The notes: a model not told the origin generated them from the letters alone. A DNA stretch of 64,000 nucleotides from Ariolimax columbianus (GCA_036924085.1 JAVGWX010000004.1:83285941-83349940), one strand, 5' to 3'; positions 1 through 11,355 are shown, numbered from the stretch's first letter. Translations and numbers: made by a program.

Positions 1-79
1 GTCGATGGTGGCAGCCAATAGCAGATGTTGTTGAGGATCAAGTAATTGAGATTTTATAATGACAAATCTCAGCTTTTGT

Positions 80-395
80 CTTTTTCTTCTTCTTTCATTC
101 TTAATCTTCCGCTGTCATGTCCTGATTAGAGCTTTGCAAGTAGCAGGATATTGTCCGAAGAACGAAATGCATTGTATCATAGTTTACAGATTGACTGTGA
201 TATTTGCTCCTTTTGGTCCGAGACATCCAGGTATTTTTGGTTATCGGGCTAGCCTTCTCTCTTCGATTTTTTCTCCCTAGCCAATCTGTTTTGTTGCAGC
301 CTGTTATCCAGAATCACCGCATAGAGGTGTAGAAGGGTCTTGGCAGCTCTGGTTCACTGGCCCTGGCAGTTCATCCACTGCTCAGTATCTTGATC
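80..395 (-). mobile_element. SINE-alpha copy with 13-bp TSD
   Basis: The copy is about 316 bp between perfect TSDs TCTCAGCTTTTGT (67-79 and 396-408). On the minus strand it runs from the 5' head (GATCAAGATACTGAGCAG) to an AAGAAG-type tail. Family marks: AGACCCTTCTACACCTC, GATAACAGGCTGC and ACTACATTCTGCTACTT-like segments, here diverged. Confidence 0.8.
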
Positions 396-408
396 TCTCA
401 GCTTTTGT

Positions 409-840
409 AAGATAAGGTGATCAGTTCCCTTCCTCTCCACCTGGTCTTCCCTAACATAGTCAGGTACCAATCTACAACTAAGTGAACATAATCGACCTAG
501 TCAGGGTTACTCTGAAACTGACGAGCACTATATTCATGTCATAAATTATATTGTTGCTATTTTTAGATTTGTTCGAGAGGGTATTGACATATGGCATTTA
601 GGAATGTGCAATGCCATCTAGTTTCCCTTGATACAGAGTTTCTGCAATGCATGCTCTCCATCAATTACTATTTTTGACACTATTTTTGAATAGTGCAAGA
701 TGTCTGTCATGAAACTTTTTTGTTTTGTTGAGTTTTGTTGCCTTTGTTATGTGCAACATTTTAAATATTGCCTTGTGTTGCATTAATTGTGTTTAATTTG
801 CATTTATAAGTAGCTGTGTATCCCATCTGTAAATGACTGC
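409..840. other. No recognisable feature
   Basis: AT-rich unique-looking sequence between SINE-alpha and the 24-bp array. No sizeable open frame or repeat match seen. Confidence 0.5.
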
Positions 841-1275
841 TTTATTAAGTGAGGTGAGGTGCTTTGACTTAATACATGTAAAATGATTTGACTGAATACA
901 TATGACATTACTTGACTGAGTACACATGAGATGACTTAATACACATGAGGTGACGACTTAATATATGTGAATTTGACTTAATATATATAAGGTGATTTTA
1001 CTTAATATATGTGAGGCGATTTGACTTAATATATATGAGGCGATCTGACTTAATATATGTGAGGCGATTTGACTTAATATATATGAGGCGATCTGACTTA
1101 ATATATGTGAGGCGATTTGACTTAATATATATGAGGCAACCTGACAATACACATGATGTGACTTGACTTAATATATGTACGGCAACTTTACTTAATACAC
1201 ACCAGGTGACTTGACTTAATTTATGTGAGATGACTTGGCTTAATACATGATTAGATGACTGACAAAAAAAGTGAG
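841..1275. repeat. 24-bp minisatellite, left block
   Basis: About 18 units around GACTTAATACATGTGAGG. Units in 1020-1130 alternate between two variants, giving a 48-bp dimer. On the minus strand it reads ILSQIASY/ILSQIASH for 60-100 codons, an artefact of a period divisible by three. The array resumes at 1640-1690 and 2310-2520 after two mobile elements. Confidence 0.9.
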
Positions 1276-1287
1276 ACAACTTGACTT

Positions 1288-1637
1288 GTTGTTCATGTTC
1301 CTGAATGCCCACAATGAGTAGGATTACTCTTTTGTGCGCCCTTAAAAGGGCGTTAAGTGGCAGGTTGTCATAGTTTTCCTCACATCCCGAGCATGCTGAT
1401 GAAGGTGGACCTGAGTCTTCCAGACAGTTGTGCTATGCTTGGCTTCATCTGGGTGTCGCTCACTACTATGGGGATCATGTCAATCCCTCACCTTGTAAGC
1501 CAAGCTGTCATGAAAACAACCTGTTCCAAGAAGGGCTACAAGGAAGCCAAGGTGAGGGTCTTGTCCAGTATTTTCTGCCTGAACCTAACATGTCTGATCA
1601 ATATATTTTGCCTGACCAGACGTTAGTCTTCCTTCCC
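1288..1637 (-). mobile_element. Repeat D copy (SINE-like) in the 24-bp array
   Basis: A 350-bp dispersed repeat: TGCCCACAATGAGTAGG at one end, AGACGTTAGTCTTCCTTC at the other, with TGCTATGCTTGGCTTCATC in the middle. 12-bp flanks ACAACTTGACTT (1276-1287, 1638-1649) are identical but also match the array, so they are weak as TSD evidence. An 89-codon frame (1357-1626) is incidental. Confidence 0.75.
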
Positions 1638-1690
1638 ACAACTTGACTTAATACATGTGAGTTAACTTGACATAATATATGGGAAATTGC

Positions 1691-2309
1691 TTCTTCTTCT
1701 TCTTCATACACTGTCAGACGTCAACTTGTATTTGTTCGAAGAAAGCAGCTGTCATCCTGAGGCTGTCGACACTGCCATAGAGCTTGTCTAGTGTAATACT
1801 GGTGATGGCCACATGTGCTTTCTCCGGTCCTCATATGTCGGGCAATTTTGCAGCAGATGTTCAGCGGTCATTTTCCCTGTACCACAGGTGCATTCGTCAG
1901 TGCCACCTATCTTCAGTTTATTGAATAGATGGCACCTCAGTCTGTTGTGGCCTGTGCGGAGTCTGAAGACCACGACCTGCTCTCTTCTGTTCAACTGGTA
2001 ATAGGCATCATTTTTTGTGTAGCCAGTATATTCTGTTTCCCATTTGGCCATGTATCTGGCCCTAATAAGCGTTTTGGACTCTTCGTATGTCACACTAGAA
2101 TCTGGTTGTGGTAGTCTTGCACCTTCTTTTGCCAGTCTGTCTGCCTCCTCGTTGCCTTGGATGTTACAGTGGGATGGAACCCACTGTACCACTACTCTTT
2201 TTGGTGCGGACTACTGGCATAGTTGACAGAGTACTGCTCTTAAATCATTAAGTTCAATATTTTTCTGGCTTTTTAGTGCTGTAACTACGGTCAGGGCATC
2301 TGTAAACAG
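1691..2309 (-). mobile_element. I-like LINE copy, 5'-truncated in RNase H, inside a minisatellite
   Basis: The minus strand carries the RNase H tail and zinc-knuckle C-terminus (WVPSHCNIQGNEEADRLA, then CTCGTGKMTAEHLLQNC) and ends in a GAA microsatellite (TTC on the plus strand at 1691-1705). Direct repeats GGGAAATTGCTT (1681-1692) and GGGAAATGGCTT (2310-2321) form a 12-bp TSD with one mismatch. The frame from about 2192 to 1788 is open (134 codons). The insertion splits the 24-bp array of 841-2520. Confidence 0.85.
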
Positions 2310-2520
2310 GGGAAATGGCTTGACTTAATACATGTGAGGCAACTTGACTTAATACATGCGAGACAGCTTGACTTAATATGAATAAGACAACATGACATAA
2401 TCCATGTGATACGACATGACTTAATACATGTGAGATGACTTGACTTAATACATGTGAGAAAACTTGACTTAATACATGTGAGACGACTTGACTTAATACA
2501 TGTGAGACGACTTATTGAAT
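2310..2520. repeat. 24-bp minisatellite, right block
   Basis: About nine units of GACTTAATACATGTGAGACG, the same family as 841-1275, split by repeat D (1288-1637) and the I-like LINE (1691-2309). Confidence 0.9.
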
Positions 2521-2539
2521 CTGTTGTGTTCTTTCTCAT

Positions 2540-2967
2540 CCCTGGGGAGGCGAGTCATCTTTCAATCACAAGTCATATCTGACACCCATGTGTTACAGAA
2601 GCCTGAAAGGGGGGGTCTTGAATAGTAGAACTGTAACCTGCCAAGCATATAAAAGGTGACTAAAGAGGGTTGTGCATGAAGCTAGCAGCCTTTTTGCGGT
2701 GCTATTTAAACCATCACTGCAAATACTCACATTCAGGCTTCCTGTGTAAAGGTCAGCTGTAGATGGGGGCCTTATTCTTCATCTGAAGTCATAGTCAGGC
2801 AACACTTGTTCAGCTCCCTGTGGAGCACAGGTCTTCAACAAATACACAGCTAGTCCTATGTCCTGAGCCATCCGCTCCAACGTTGTAAACATCTGTCCTA
2901 TTTCCTTTCTGTTTGTCTCTGGCTCTCGTCGCTGTGTATATTTGGAGTTTCCTCTGCTTCTCTAGTT
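2540..2967. other. No recognisable feature
   Basis: Unique-looking sequence before SINE-beta; I see no protein motif. A fragment TGACTAAAGAGGGTTGTGCATGA (first 20 bases match) recurs in part at 46503-46525, hinting at another diverged repeat. Confidence 0.4.
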
Positions 2968-3200
2968 TCATCTGATTAGTGAGCTAGTGATTAAGTGACA
3001 CGGCTCACAATCTACAGTTGCTGGGTTCGCTCCCTAATCACAGAAACCAGCCTTTACCCCGGGGAAGCAAACCATTAGAAAATGCAGGAGGAAGCAGACC
3101 CTTACATAAAATACATGCCTAAGTCAGATGCACTGGGCCGACAGGCGCAAAATAAAAACATAGTGCAACGCACACTGCCTTGCGAAATAGAGAAATTAGG
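2968..3200 (+). mobile_element. SINE-beta copy
   Basis: Contains AGCTAGTGATTAAGTGACAC and GGGTTCGCTCCC (A and B box regions), then the family body ending GTGCAACGCACACTGCC. It is directly followed by another tRNA-like SINE segment. Confidence 0.75.
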
Positions 3201-3204
3201 TGAA

Positions 3205-3335
3205 CGGCTAACAAAAAATAGAATTAGTGCAGGGGTAGAGTGCTCGCTTTTCATTGTGAAGGTACGTGGTTCAACTCTGATGGGTTACAGTGTTACTATT
3301 CTTTGCTCCGCATTCGGACCCCAGCAAAACTCAGG
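3205..3335 (+). mobile_element. tRNA-like SINE fragment (SINE-gamma)
   Basis: Contains AATTAGTGCAGGGGTAGAGTG (A-box-like, first 20 bases quoted apart from the last) and GTGGTTCAACTCTGATGGG (B-box-like). The part 3262-3330 matches the sequence that flanks the I-like LINE at 38996-39056 and 41946-41960. Confidence 0.55.
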
Positions 3336-3482
3336 TAAAAAACACATCAATCAATCAATATTTTCCTTGAACTTGTATCAGCATTGGTAAAGGTATATTG
3401 ATAAATCTTCAATAAATGATATGGTTGGGTGCAGAAGCTGCTCCGTATCAAGTCTGCCATATGTAAAGTTGTTGCTAGGGAT

Positions 3483-3703
3483 TTTTGTTTGTTTGTGTTT
3501 GTCTTATTTATCTATTCCCTGAGGCGGTGTGTGTTGCACTGTGGTTTTTATTTTGTGCCTGTCGGTCCAGTACATCCGGCTTCAGCATGCATTTTATGTA
3601 AGGGTCTGCTTCCCTGGGTAACGGCTGGTGCTGTTATGGGGAACGAACCCAGCACTTTCGGGTTGTGAGCCGTGTCACTTAACCACTAGCCCACGCCATC
3701 CCT
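3483..3703 (-). mobile_element. SINE-beta (tRNA-headed), 221 bp with 12-bp TSD
   Basis: On the minus strand it starts GGATGGCGTGGGCTAGTGG (A-box-like) and has GGGTTCGTTCCCC (B-box-like), so it is tRNA-derived with an internal Pol III promoter. The 3' tail is CAAA/CAAACAAA-rich. TSDs GTTGCTAGGGAT (3471-3482) and GTTGTTAGGGAT (3704-3715), one mismatch. Confidence 0.85.
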
Positions 3704-3739
3704 GTTGTTAGGGATGAAATGTTAACGGACTTTATTGTA

Positions 3740-3890
3740 CTTAAACTCGCTTTTGAGGTGAACTGGCCAGCTCCCTTCCTCGTTGCCTTTCCGTTCCTAG
3801 TATTAAGCTAGGTACCCATTTACATCTGGGTCAACTGGATGGAGCATGTTGGTAAAAGTGAGTGCACTACCAGCACACTAATCATTTTAA
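3740..3890 (-). mobile_element. SINE-delta/gamma fragment
   Basis: Contains the family body in the same order (GGCCAGCTCCCTTCCTCG, CCCATTTACATCTGGGTC, GTGCACTACCAGCACACTAA). The head is decayed. Confidence 0.5.
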
Positions 3891-4369
3891 TTAACCATTT
3901 ATTTAGTTCCGCATAAAGACCAGGAGCTGTCAGATGCCATCTTTGTATTGACCATGCCTTTGTACTTGCTATCTTTATGTTAACCACACCTTGAGAGGAT
4001 CTTGTTCGAATTGAGAGCCCATCCCCAGTTTCACTCCCAGATATGACAGCATCCTAGACCAGACCCTGCACTAACTAACCATTACATGATCGACTTATGT
4101 TAATGATTCCATTATGTGATATTTTTAAGACATATTTGCAATTGTAATTTTGTTCCATTTTGCAAACTATTTTGGGGTGGGGTTTTTGATTTGTTATAAT
4201 TATTTTGTATAACAGCAATTTTTTTAAATCAGTTTAATCTTCAGATTATTATTACTTGTGTTAGATTTGACAACATTAAGTTGTTTCCATATCTGGCTAT
4301 ATTGTGCATGTTACTTGTTTATTGCATATTTGTGTTTTTTTCCATAAGGGAAAGTTGATTATTATATTT

Positions 4370-4751
4370 TACTAGTATGACGTACGAAGAGTCAAAACGG
4401 CTTATAAAAGCCAGATACATGACCAAATGGGAAACTGAACATACCGGCTACACCAAAAACGATGCCTATTACCAGTTGAACAGAAGAGAGCAGGTCGTTG
4501 TCTTCAGACTTCGCACTGGCCACAATAGACTGAGGTACCACCTATTCAATAAATTGAAGATAGGTGGTACCGACGAATGCCCGTGTGCTGCAGAACTGCC
4601 CGACATACGAGGATCAGAGAGAGCAGATGTGGCTATCACCAGTGGAACCACAAGAGAAGCTCTATGGCAGTGTCGACAGCCTCAGGATGACCGCCGCTTT
4701 TTTCGAAAAGATAATGGTTACTGTCTGACTGCGTACGAAGAAGAAGAAGAA
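4370..4751 (+). mobile_element. I-like LINE copy, short and recent
   Basis: This is the 3'-terminal 0.4 kb of the same family as 39057-41934, starting just before the MTYEESKRLI segment. It lies between perfect 13-bp TSDs GATTATTATATTT (4357-4369 and 4752-4764) and ends in GAA repeats. Identity to the long copy is high. A deletion of about 30 nt near 4588 removes most of the zinc knuckle and shifts the frame. Confidence 0.88.
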
Positions 4752-5132
4752 GATTATTATATTTGCCTGCACCACTGAAACCACTGGGAATTATATCCCT
4801 TGACTCGACTAGAAGAAGAGTTGTTCTCTCTTCTATTCTCTGTTCCGTGACCATGTATGGAGACGTATGCAACCTGTGACCACTCAACCTCAAATCTAAA
4901 CTATATCCATCCGGCTTACGATGGTTCTTGAAAGTGTGAATGTATGATCTAATTGTAAAGCAGTATATAAATGTATAGATTTGCCTGAATATAAATAAAA
5001 GAGGAGAGAAAAAAGTAACCTTTTTTTAAAATTAATAAATAAAAATGAAAGTACCTAACCCTTTAAACCCTGGCCACCGAGTCCGTAAGAGACCATTCAC
5101 CTATGCTCTTGAGACAATACATAGAAGACAGA

Positions 5133-5875
5133 CACCTAATGTTGAGAGACTTTCTCGACCAACACACACCTTCATCCAACTTGTCGTCACCTAATGTTGA
5201 GAGACTTTCTCTACCAATACCCACCTTCATCCAACTTGTCGTCATCTAATGTTGAGAGACTTTCTTGACTGGTACCCACCTTTATCCAACTTGTCGTCAC
5301 CTAATGTTGAGAGACTTTCTTGACTGGTACCCACCTTCATCCAACCTGTCGTCACCCAATGTTGAGAGACTTTCTTGACTGGTACCCGCCTTCATCCAAC
5401 CTGTCGTCACCTAATGTTGAGAGACTTTCTTGACTGGTACCCACCTTCATCCAACCTGTCGTCATCTAATGTTGAGAGACTTTCTCAACCAATACCCACC
5501 TTTATCCAACTTGTCGTCATCTAATGTTGACAGACTTTCTTGACTGGTACCCACCTTCATCCAACCTGTCGTCACCCAATGTTGAGAGACTTTCTTGACT
5601 GGTACCCACCTTCATCCAACCTGTCGTCACCTAATGTTGAGAGACTTTCTTGACTGGTACCCACCTTCATCCAACCTGTCGTCATCTAATGTTGAGAGAC
5701 TTTCTCAACCAATACCCACCTTTATCCAACTTGTCGTCATCTAATGTTGACAGACTTTCTTGACTGGTACCCATCTTCATCCAAACTGTCGTCACCTAAT
5801 GTTGAGAGACTTTCTTGACTGGTACCCACCTTTGTCCAACTTGTCATCACCTAATATTGAGAGACTTTTGTGACA
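5133..5875. repeat. 55-bp minisatellite with 220-bp higher-order period
   Basis: About 13 units marked by CTAATGTTGAGAGACTTTCT and CATCCAACCTGTCGTCA. Variant units (TCTCAACCAATACCC, followed by TTGACAGAC) recur at 5484 and 5704, so a four-unit block of 220 bp was itself duplicated. Confidence 0.9.
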
Positions 5876-6047
5876 ATTTTTATGATTTTCTGTACCTGGC
5901 CCTATCCAACTCGTCAACTAAATGCGAGAGATTTTCTTGCGACAAACATTATCAAACTTCGTACTAGTTGGTGTCATTGAATACTTTACTGCATAAATGT
6001 TAATTAGTTAAATCAAATAAATGTTATTAATTCTACATTATGTTTCT

Positions 6048-6345
6048 TCTTCTTCTTCTTCTTCGTTCATACTGAAAAGGATTGTGTGACGTTTTGTTGT
6101 AGTTTACAATGAGGCTGCGATATCTGCACCTTTTGTCCTGATACATCTGATTTGAGCTGGCTTTTTTTAGTACCCGGTTTGCCTTCACACTACGATTCCT
6201 ATTTTCTTAGACCCAGACTACACTAGTGCAACCTGTCATCAGGGCGGCCGCTTGGAGGCGGAATAGGGTTTTGATCAGCTCTGGTCAACTTTGAGTCACT
6301 GGCCGCTGCCAGTTCATTTACTGTGCTGCATCTTTGAACCCCTAA
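6048..6345 (-). mobile_element. Diverged SINE-alpha relative
   Basis: Shares order of segments with SINE-alpha (GTTTACAATGAGGCTGCGAT, ATCTGCACCTTTTGTCC, TGCTGCATCTTTGA) but has a different middle, with CAGGGCGGCCGCTTGGAGGC. It begins with a TTC tract. A similar sequence lies at 35950-36220, so this is a subfamily rather than a decayed copy. Confidence 0.55.
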
Positions 6346-6744
6346 ATTATGTTTGACCGTTACTATCTTAATTTATTATCACAGGTGAGTGTGGCAGGCA
6401 TCCTTTCAGTGACGATGTTGCCAGGCTCCGTCGGGGAAAAAGGCCTCTGTCCAGAAGAAGCTTGTTGTCCTCTGAAATATGAACTAGTGTTTCTATTGAC
6501 ATCTGTTGGTTACTGCATGGCTCAATCAAAAATCATTAGAAACATTGTTGAAGATGGTAGCCATTCCTGTCTGATCCCAATTTGACTGTAGATGATACAG
6601 AAAGCATCCCTATCTGACCATAGCTTGATTGTAACTGAGATAGTAGACATCCTTATCTGATCCCAGTTTCATTGTAACTGAGATAGTAATTAGGGGTCCT
6701 AGTTTGATTGTAACTGGATCTAACAGTTTGCCATTAAGAACTGG

Positions 6745-7090
6745 GGAACTGAGATGCTAGTCCAGTTAGGCACAACATACTGACCAGGACGTCACGTCAG
6801 GGTCAGGCACAATACACTGACCAAGGCCACAATCTCTTTTCCATGTAGCATTCCCTGGAAACAGGCTGTTTTCAAGGCAGCCTGGCTGACGAGATGGGTA
6901 TCAATGTGATCCCCATAGTAGTGAGTGCTGTGCAGATGAAGCCAAGCATAGCACAATCGCCTAGAGGACTGTAATCCACCTTCATCAGCATGCTCGGGAT
7001 GTAAGGAAAGCTGCTATAAGCCGCCACTTAACATCCTTTTCAGGGCGCACAAAAGAAAGAGTAAACTTACTCATTGTGGGCACTAAACAA
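6745..7090 (+). mobile_element. Repeat D copy
   Basis: Same orientation as 42341-42654: GAAGCCAAGCATAGCACAAT, then CGCCACTTAACATCC and CTTACTCATTGTGGGCAC. Confidence 0.7.
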
Positions 7091-7399
7091 TACCCATTAT
7101 GAACTATTCTGCATAGAAATCTTGTATAATTTGTACAAATTTATCTGGTACTTCATTGTGTTTCATTTCATGTTCTTGCTAGATGCTACTCTTACAGAGT
7201 ATTTCAATCTTTCTTAATATTCTCTGGTATTGGGTTTGTAGTGACTCTTAACACTTCCCAAGGAGTACTGAAAAAGGTGGACCTGCGTCATTTTGGCGTT
7301 AGTGCAATGCAAGACTTTTAAGAAGACTCACCACTATCAGGATCATAGTACTAATACTAACCTTGTTGACCAGGCTGCTGTAACACATCCTGTTTCCAT

Positions 7400-7985
7400 G
7401 TCAGCCATTTGGACAAGATGTTAAGTGTTTGATCATCATGAGCAACTTAATGACCCATATTTAAACATAGAAGCAAGGAAGTGATAGTCATACTGTATAA
7501 AGCATCACTTAGACCTAGATTGGAGTACTGTGTACAGGTGTGGAGTCCTTATCCTTATAAACATGCTGGAAAGGATACAAAGAAGAGTGACAAAACTGAT
7601 AGTAGGATTCTGAAATTACAGTTATGAGAAAAAAAATAAGAAAAACCGGTCTACAGAAAAGAATTTAATGCAGGTTTATAAGAAATTCAAGGAAAAGGAT
7701 AAATTCGACTATAACAAGTTTTTAAAGTCCAGCCGGCTACAAGAACATGAGAGCAGAGCTACAAATTAATTAAAGAAAGGTCCAGATTAGGTATTAGGAA
7801 ATATTTTTTTAGTTAGAGGGTGATGAATACTTTGCCACAGGAATTAGTGGGGTCAGGGTCAGTTAATACATCCAAGAATAGATTGGATACACAAAGTTAT
7901 TTTTATATCAAGTGGAGTACAAGAAACTGGCTGTACACTGAATCTGCAGAGTCTTCTAAACCAGTATTAAAAAAAGTTTCATTGT
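7400..7985 (+). mobile_element. CR1-like LINE 3' fragment
   Basis: The sequence aligns by eye with 31510-32080: AGCAAGGAAGTGATAGTCAT, CTAGATTGGAGTACTGTGTA, then the TATAACAAGTTTTTAAAGTC region and AGTCTTCTAAACCAGTAT. All frames are broken, so it is an old 5'-truncated copy. Confidence 0.7.
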
Positions 7986-8241
7986 GCATGCTATCAAATG
8001 CTTTTCAAAGTGTGTGAAGTTCATATGTATATCAAGGTCCTTGATGCTCATTTAATGTGATTTGATACCCCTGAATGTTGCTATTATATGTGTGTTGCTC
8101 TTTGATCTGATCATAGTTTTCCTGCTTGAAATTCTGCTTCTTCTGTTCTGTTTTCCAGCAGAAATTGTTTGTATACTGCCTGCTACTAAACAGAGGGAAA
8201 AGCCTGTCAGATTGTACCACCAAGGCAGAAGTCTTTGGAGA

Positions 8242-8326
8242 TCTTTACAGGCTAACCGTATGTCTTTACAGGCCAACCTTATGTCTTTACAGGCCAACCT
8301 TATGTCTTTACAGGCCAACCTTATGT
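8242..8326. repeat. 21-bp tandem repeat, 4 units
   Basis: Four units of TCTTTACAGGCCAACCTTAT plus one base, the last three nearly identical. Frames on both strands stay open only because 21 is a multiple of three. Confidence 0.9.
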
Positions 8327-8329
8327 TTT

Positions 8330-9174
8330 GACATTGAAACTGAACTGATTTTGGTGTAGGTTATAATTATTCTGGTCAAAACTTTGTCACTCACCTGCCA
8401 GAAGTGATATGCTAGTTATTGCATACAGCTCAGATTATATGTTCTATTTAGTCTTGAGATGCTACTGCAGCTTCCTGTAATGGTTTTTCTGAATGGTCCT
8501 GGCAACTTGTCATAGATCAGCATTCAGTTTTAGCCACAAAGTTCTGTTCCAAATGCAGGTATGCTTGCTTTGCGTCCATGGTAAATTTTGTGGAGTAGGT
8601 CATTATGGTACATGATTTAGGCATTGTGTGAATATCATTCTATATATGACATGTAAAAATCACAAATTATAAAAGTTGCTGGTTTTATACCTACGTGCTG
8701 TTGTTTCACTTCCAAATTGATTTCCTCTTTCTACTACTATCACTAGAAATGGTTTTGCTGTATTTGGAAGCCATGATGTTCTTCGCAGTAATGTATTTGC
8801 AAAAGAAAATGACACAAATATAACTCTGCATCTCTGTTAACCTTCTAATTTCCACGTTTTTTAAATTATGTCACAAACATTTAGACTTGCCAATTTTTTC
8901 GTACACCAGTTGTCTTGTAAATCCATGAAATTGTCACCAAGCACTGATAGTGTTCCTAAAATTCAATTAATAATGGAATAACCTTCCAAATTCATGTGAA
9001 ATAGACAAAATTGTTTTTAAATTTTCAAAAGTCAATCTAGCCATCTTGTTGTCAAGATGGGAGAAGTGGTCTCGTTTTCGTTTCTATAGCAGAAATTGGT
9101 GTTAAAACAGTGAATACACTGTGTGTACAGAGACAATGCCACAGGCAAATTTTGTCACCATAAGTTCAGTAAAC
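8330..9174. other. No recognisable feature
   Basis: AT-rich sequence with no long frame, no tandem structure and no match to the window's repeat families. Confidence 0.5.
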
Positions 9175-9198
9175 GTTCAGAGATGGTCCACAAGGTTT

Positions 9199-9801
9199 CT
9201 TCTTCTTCGTACGCTGTCAGACGTCAACCCTTATTTTTTTCGAAAAAAGCAGCGGTCGTCCTGAGGCTGTCGACACTGCCATAGAGCTTGTCTAGTGTTG
9301 CCACTGGTGATAGCCACATCTGCTTTCTCTGTTCCTCGTATGTCGGGCAGTTTTGCAGTAGATGTTCAGCGCTCATTTTCCCAGTACCGCACATGCATTC
9401 ATCAGTGCCACCTATCTTCAATTTATTGAATAGGTGGTACTTCAGTCTATTGTGGCCAGTGCGAAGTCTGAAGAATACGACCTGCTCTCTTCTGTTCAAC
9501 TGGTAATAGGCATCATTTTTTGTGTAGCCAGTATGTTCTGTTTCCCATTTGGTCATGTATCTAGTAGGATGGAATCCACTGTACCACTACTCTTTTTGGT
9601 GCGGACTGCTGGCATAGTTGACAGAGTACTGCTCTTAAATCATTAAGTTCAGTATTTTTCTGGCTTTTTAGTGCTGTGACTATGTCCAGGGCATCTGTAA
9701 GCAGGACTATATGGCTTTCATTTCTTTTGCATGTCATCATTTCTTCTACTGCAGCCCTCAGTACCTCTGCCTCCGCTCTGAACTTGCTTGAGTATTTTCC
9801 A
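9199..9801 (-). mobile_element. I-like LINE copy with internal deletion and 24-bp TSD
   Basis: The minus strand encodes the C-terminal part (LNRREQVVFFRLRTGHN, CMCGTGKMSAEHLLQNC), then ends in TACGAAGAAGAAG. About 100 bp present in other copies is missing at 9559-9562, joining RNase H directly to the tail. The copy is flanked by 24-bp direct repeats starting GTTCAGAGATGG (9175-9198 and 9802-9825) with one mismatch, longer than the 11-13 bp of its relatives. Confidence 0.85.
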
Positions 9802-9937
9802 GTTCAGAGATGGTCCACGAGGTTTGATGCTGCTCACACTGCTCAGAAGGACACACTTTAATATGGCAAACACATTAAAATAATGATAGAAAGTACATTG
9901 CAGTTGATAAATAGACAGTAACGCCATGGTATGAATG

Positions 9938-10065
9938 CTTTCTTCTTCTGCGTTCGTTCTCAATCTCCCATTAAAAAGTCCTGAACAGGGCTTTGCAAAT
10001 AGCAGGATGTAGTCTGGAGAAAGGAATGCATTGTGTTGCTAGGTTACAGTTTGACTGCTATGTTA
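9938..10065 (-). mobile_element. SINE-alpha 3' fragment
   Basis: About 125 bp of the 3' half, ending GAACGCAGAAGAAGAAAG on the minus strand. It carries the CGCAG tail variant also seen in the LINE at 41918-41934. Confidence 0.65.
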
Positions 10066-10207
10066 GCAATTCATCACTGAGAACACTAACAGATTTTTTG
10101 TAAGCACTACTCAAACTTTCTGGGAATTTTCTTTTTTTCTGAATAGTTTAAAACTGGCTACATTGTGTTTATGTTTCATTGATTTTTCATGGTTTTTAAT
10201 TTTTCTC

Positions 10208-10385
10208 TGAAGATTATTCTTCTTCGTTCGTTCTCAATCTCCCGCTACCAAGCCTTGAAAATAACGTTGCAAGTAGCAGGATATATTCCGAAGAACGGAA
10301 TACATTGTGTCACTAGTTTACAGTTTGACTGCAATATCTGCGCCTTTCGGTCTGACACATTTGTCTTCAGCAGGTTCCTAAAGAT
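10208..10385 (-). mobile_element. SINE-alpha 3' fragment
   Basis: About 175 bp matching the 3' half of the family (GTAGCGGGAGATTGAGAACG on the minus strand), with GAACGAACGAAGAAGAAT tail. Confidence 0.65.
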
Positions 10386-10389
10386 GTTT

Positions 10390-10972
10390 TATATGACACA
10401 CTCTTTCCTTTATCCAATTATTATCACCTCAAAAACAGTAAACATACAAAACAGAAAGTTTTCTCGTCCCAGTTACAAATCCTGTCCTATATAGAAGCAT
10501 AAAATCTGCATGTAAATGCATCTCGACTCTTATATGCAGATTGTTTTTGTTCAGTATTTTCAATTTACGCACTTGGCAACCACTGTCTTTTAATTTAATT
10601 TTCTCTAGTAAGCTCTGAGACCGCACCTTGTTTTAATTTGCAACATGCATTACAAACTGATAAATACACGTCTGAGCGAAAAAACAACAGGTCAGGGCTT
10701 TCGCTCGTGAGTCCAGAATGACTATGACACCTGGAGGTTCAGTCGGGGTTGTACAGCCTTCGTTGTAATGGCAATCTGTCGAATGTGAGGGCGAGTGTGA
10801 ATTGAGCCTAGCCTGTCTATAATGTAGAAACAGATACTACAGAAGTCTTTATAGGTTCGCCAATAATTGGGCAACTATTAAAAGTAAATATTATTACTTA
10901 TTAGGGTTTCAAAAACATTTCTCTTAGTTAAAAACCCCAGGGGGGTGGGGGGCCATAGCCCATGGGCACCAG
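10390..10972. other. No recognisable feature
   Basis: Unique-looking sequence. CCCCAGGGGGGTGGGGGGCC at 10934-10953 is a G-rich spot. No coding or repeat signal. Confidence 0.45.
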
Positions 10973-10985
10973 CCACACGTGGGAT

Positions 10986-11342
10986 GTTGTTGTTCATTGT
11001 TGTCTAATGCCCACAATGAGTAAGTTTACTCTTTTGTGTGCCCTGAAAAGGACGTTAAGTGGCTGGTTGTGGTAACTTCCCTCACATCCTGAGCATGGTA
11101 ATAAAAGTGGGCCGCGGTCCTCCAGGCGATTGTGCTATACTTGGCTTCATCTGCGTGGCGCTCACTACTACGGGGATCACATGGATCCAAATATTGTCAA
11201 AGAGGCTGCCTTGAAAACAGCCTGTTTCCAGGGAACGCTGCATGGAAGAGAGATTGTTATCTTGGTCAGTGTATTGTGCCTGACCCTGACACGCCGTCCA
11301 AGTCAGTATGTTGGGCCTTACTGGACTAGTGGCTCAGTTCCC
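10986..11342 (-). mobile_element. Repeat D copy
   Basis: Starts with a TTG-rich tail (plus strand TTGTTGTTCATTGTTGTC) and TGCCCACAATGAGTAAG; ends in GGGCCTTACTGGACTAGTGG. Candidate TSD CCACACGTGGGAT (10973-10985) and CCACCAGTGGGAT (11343-11355), two mismatches. Confidence 0.7.
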
Positions 11343-11355
11343 CCACCAGTGGGAT

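Noticed and set aside
958..1312. Two overlapping minus-strand frames of 64 and 104 codons over the 24-bp array
   Set aside because: The frames are open only because the unit length is a multiple of three; the peptides simply repeat the unit, and there is no exon or start context.
8052..8359. Frames on both strands over the 21-bp repeat
   Set aside because: Both strands stay open for the same arithmetic reason; no splice or start support.
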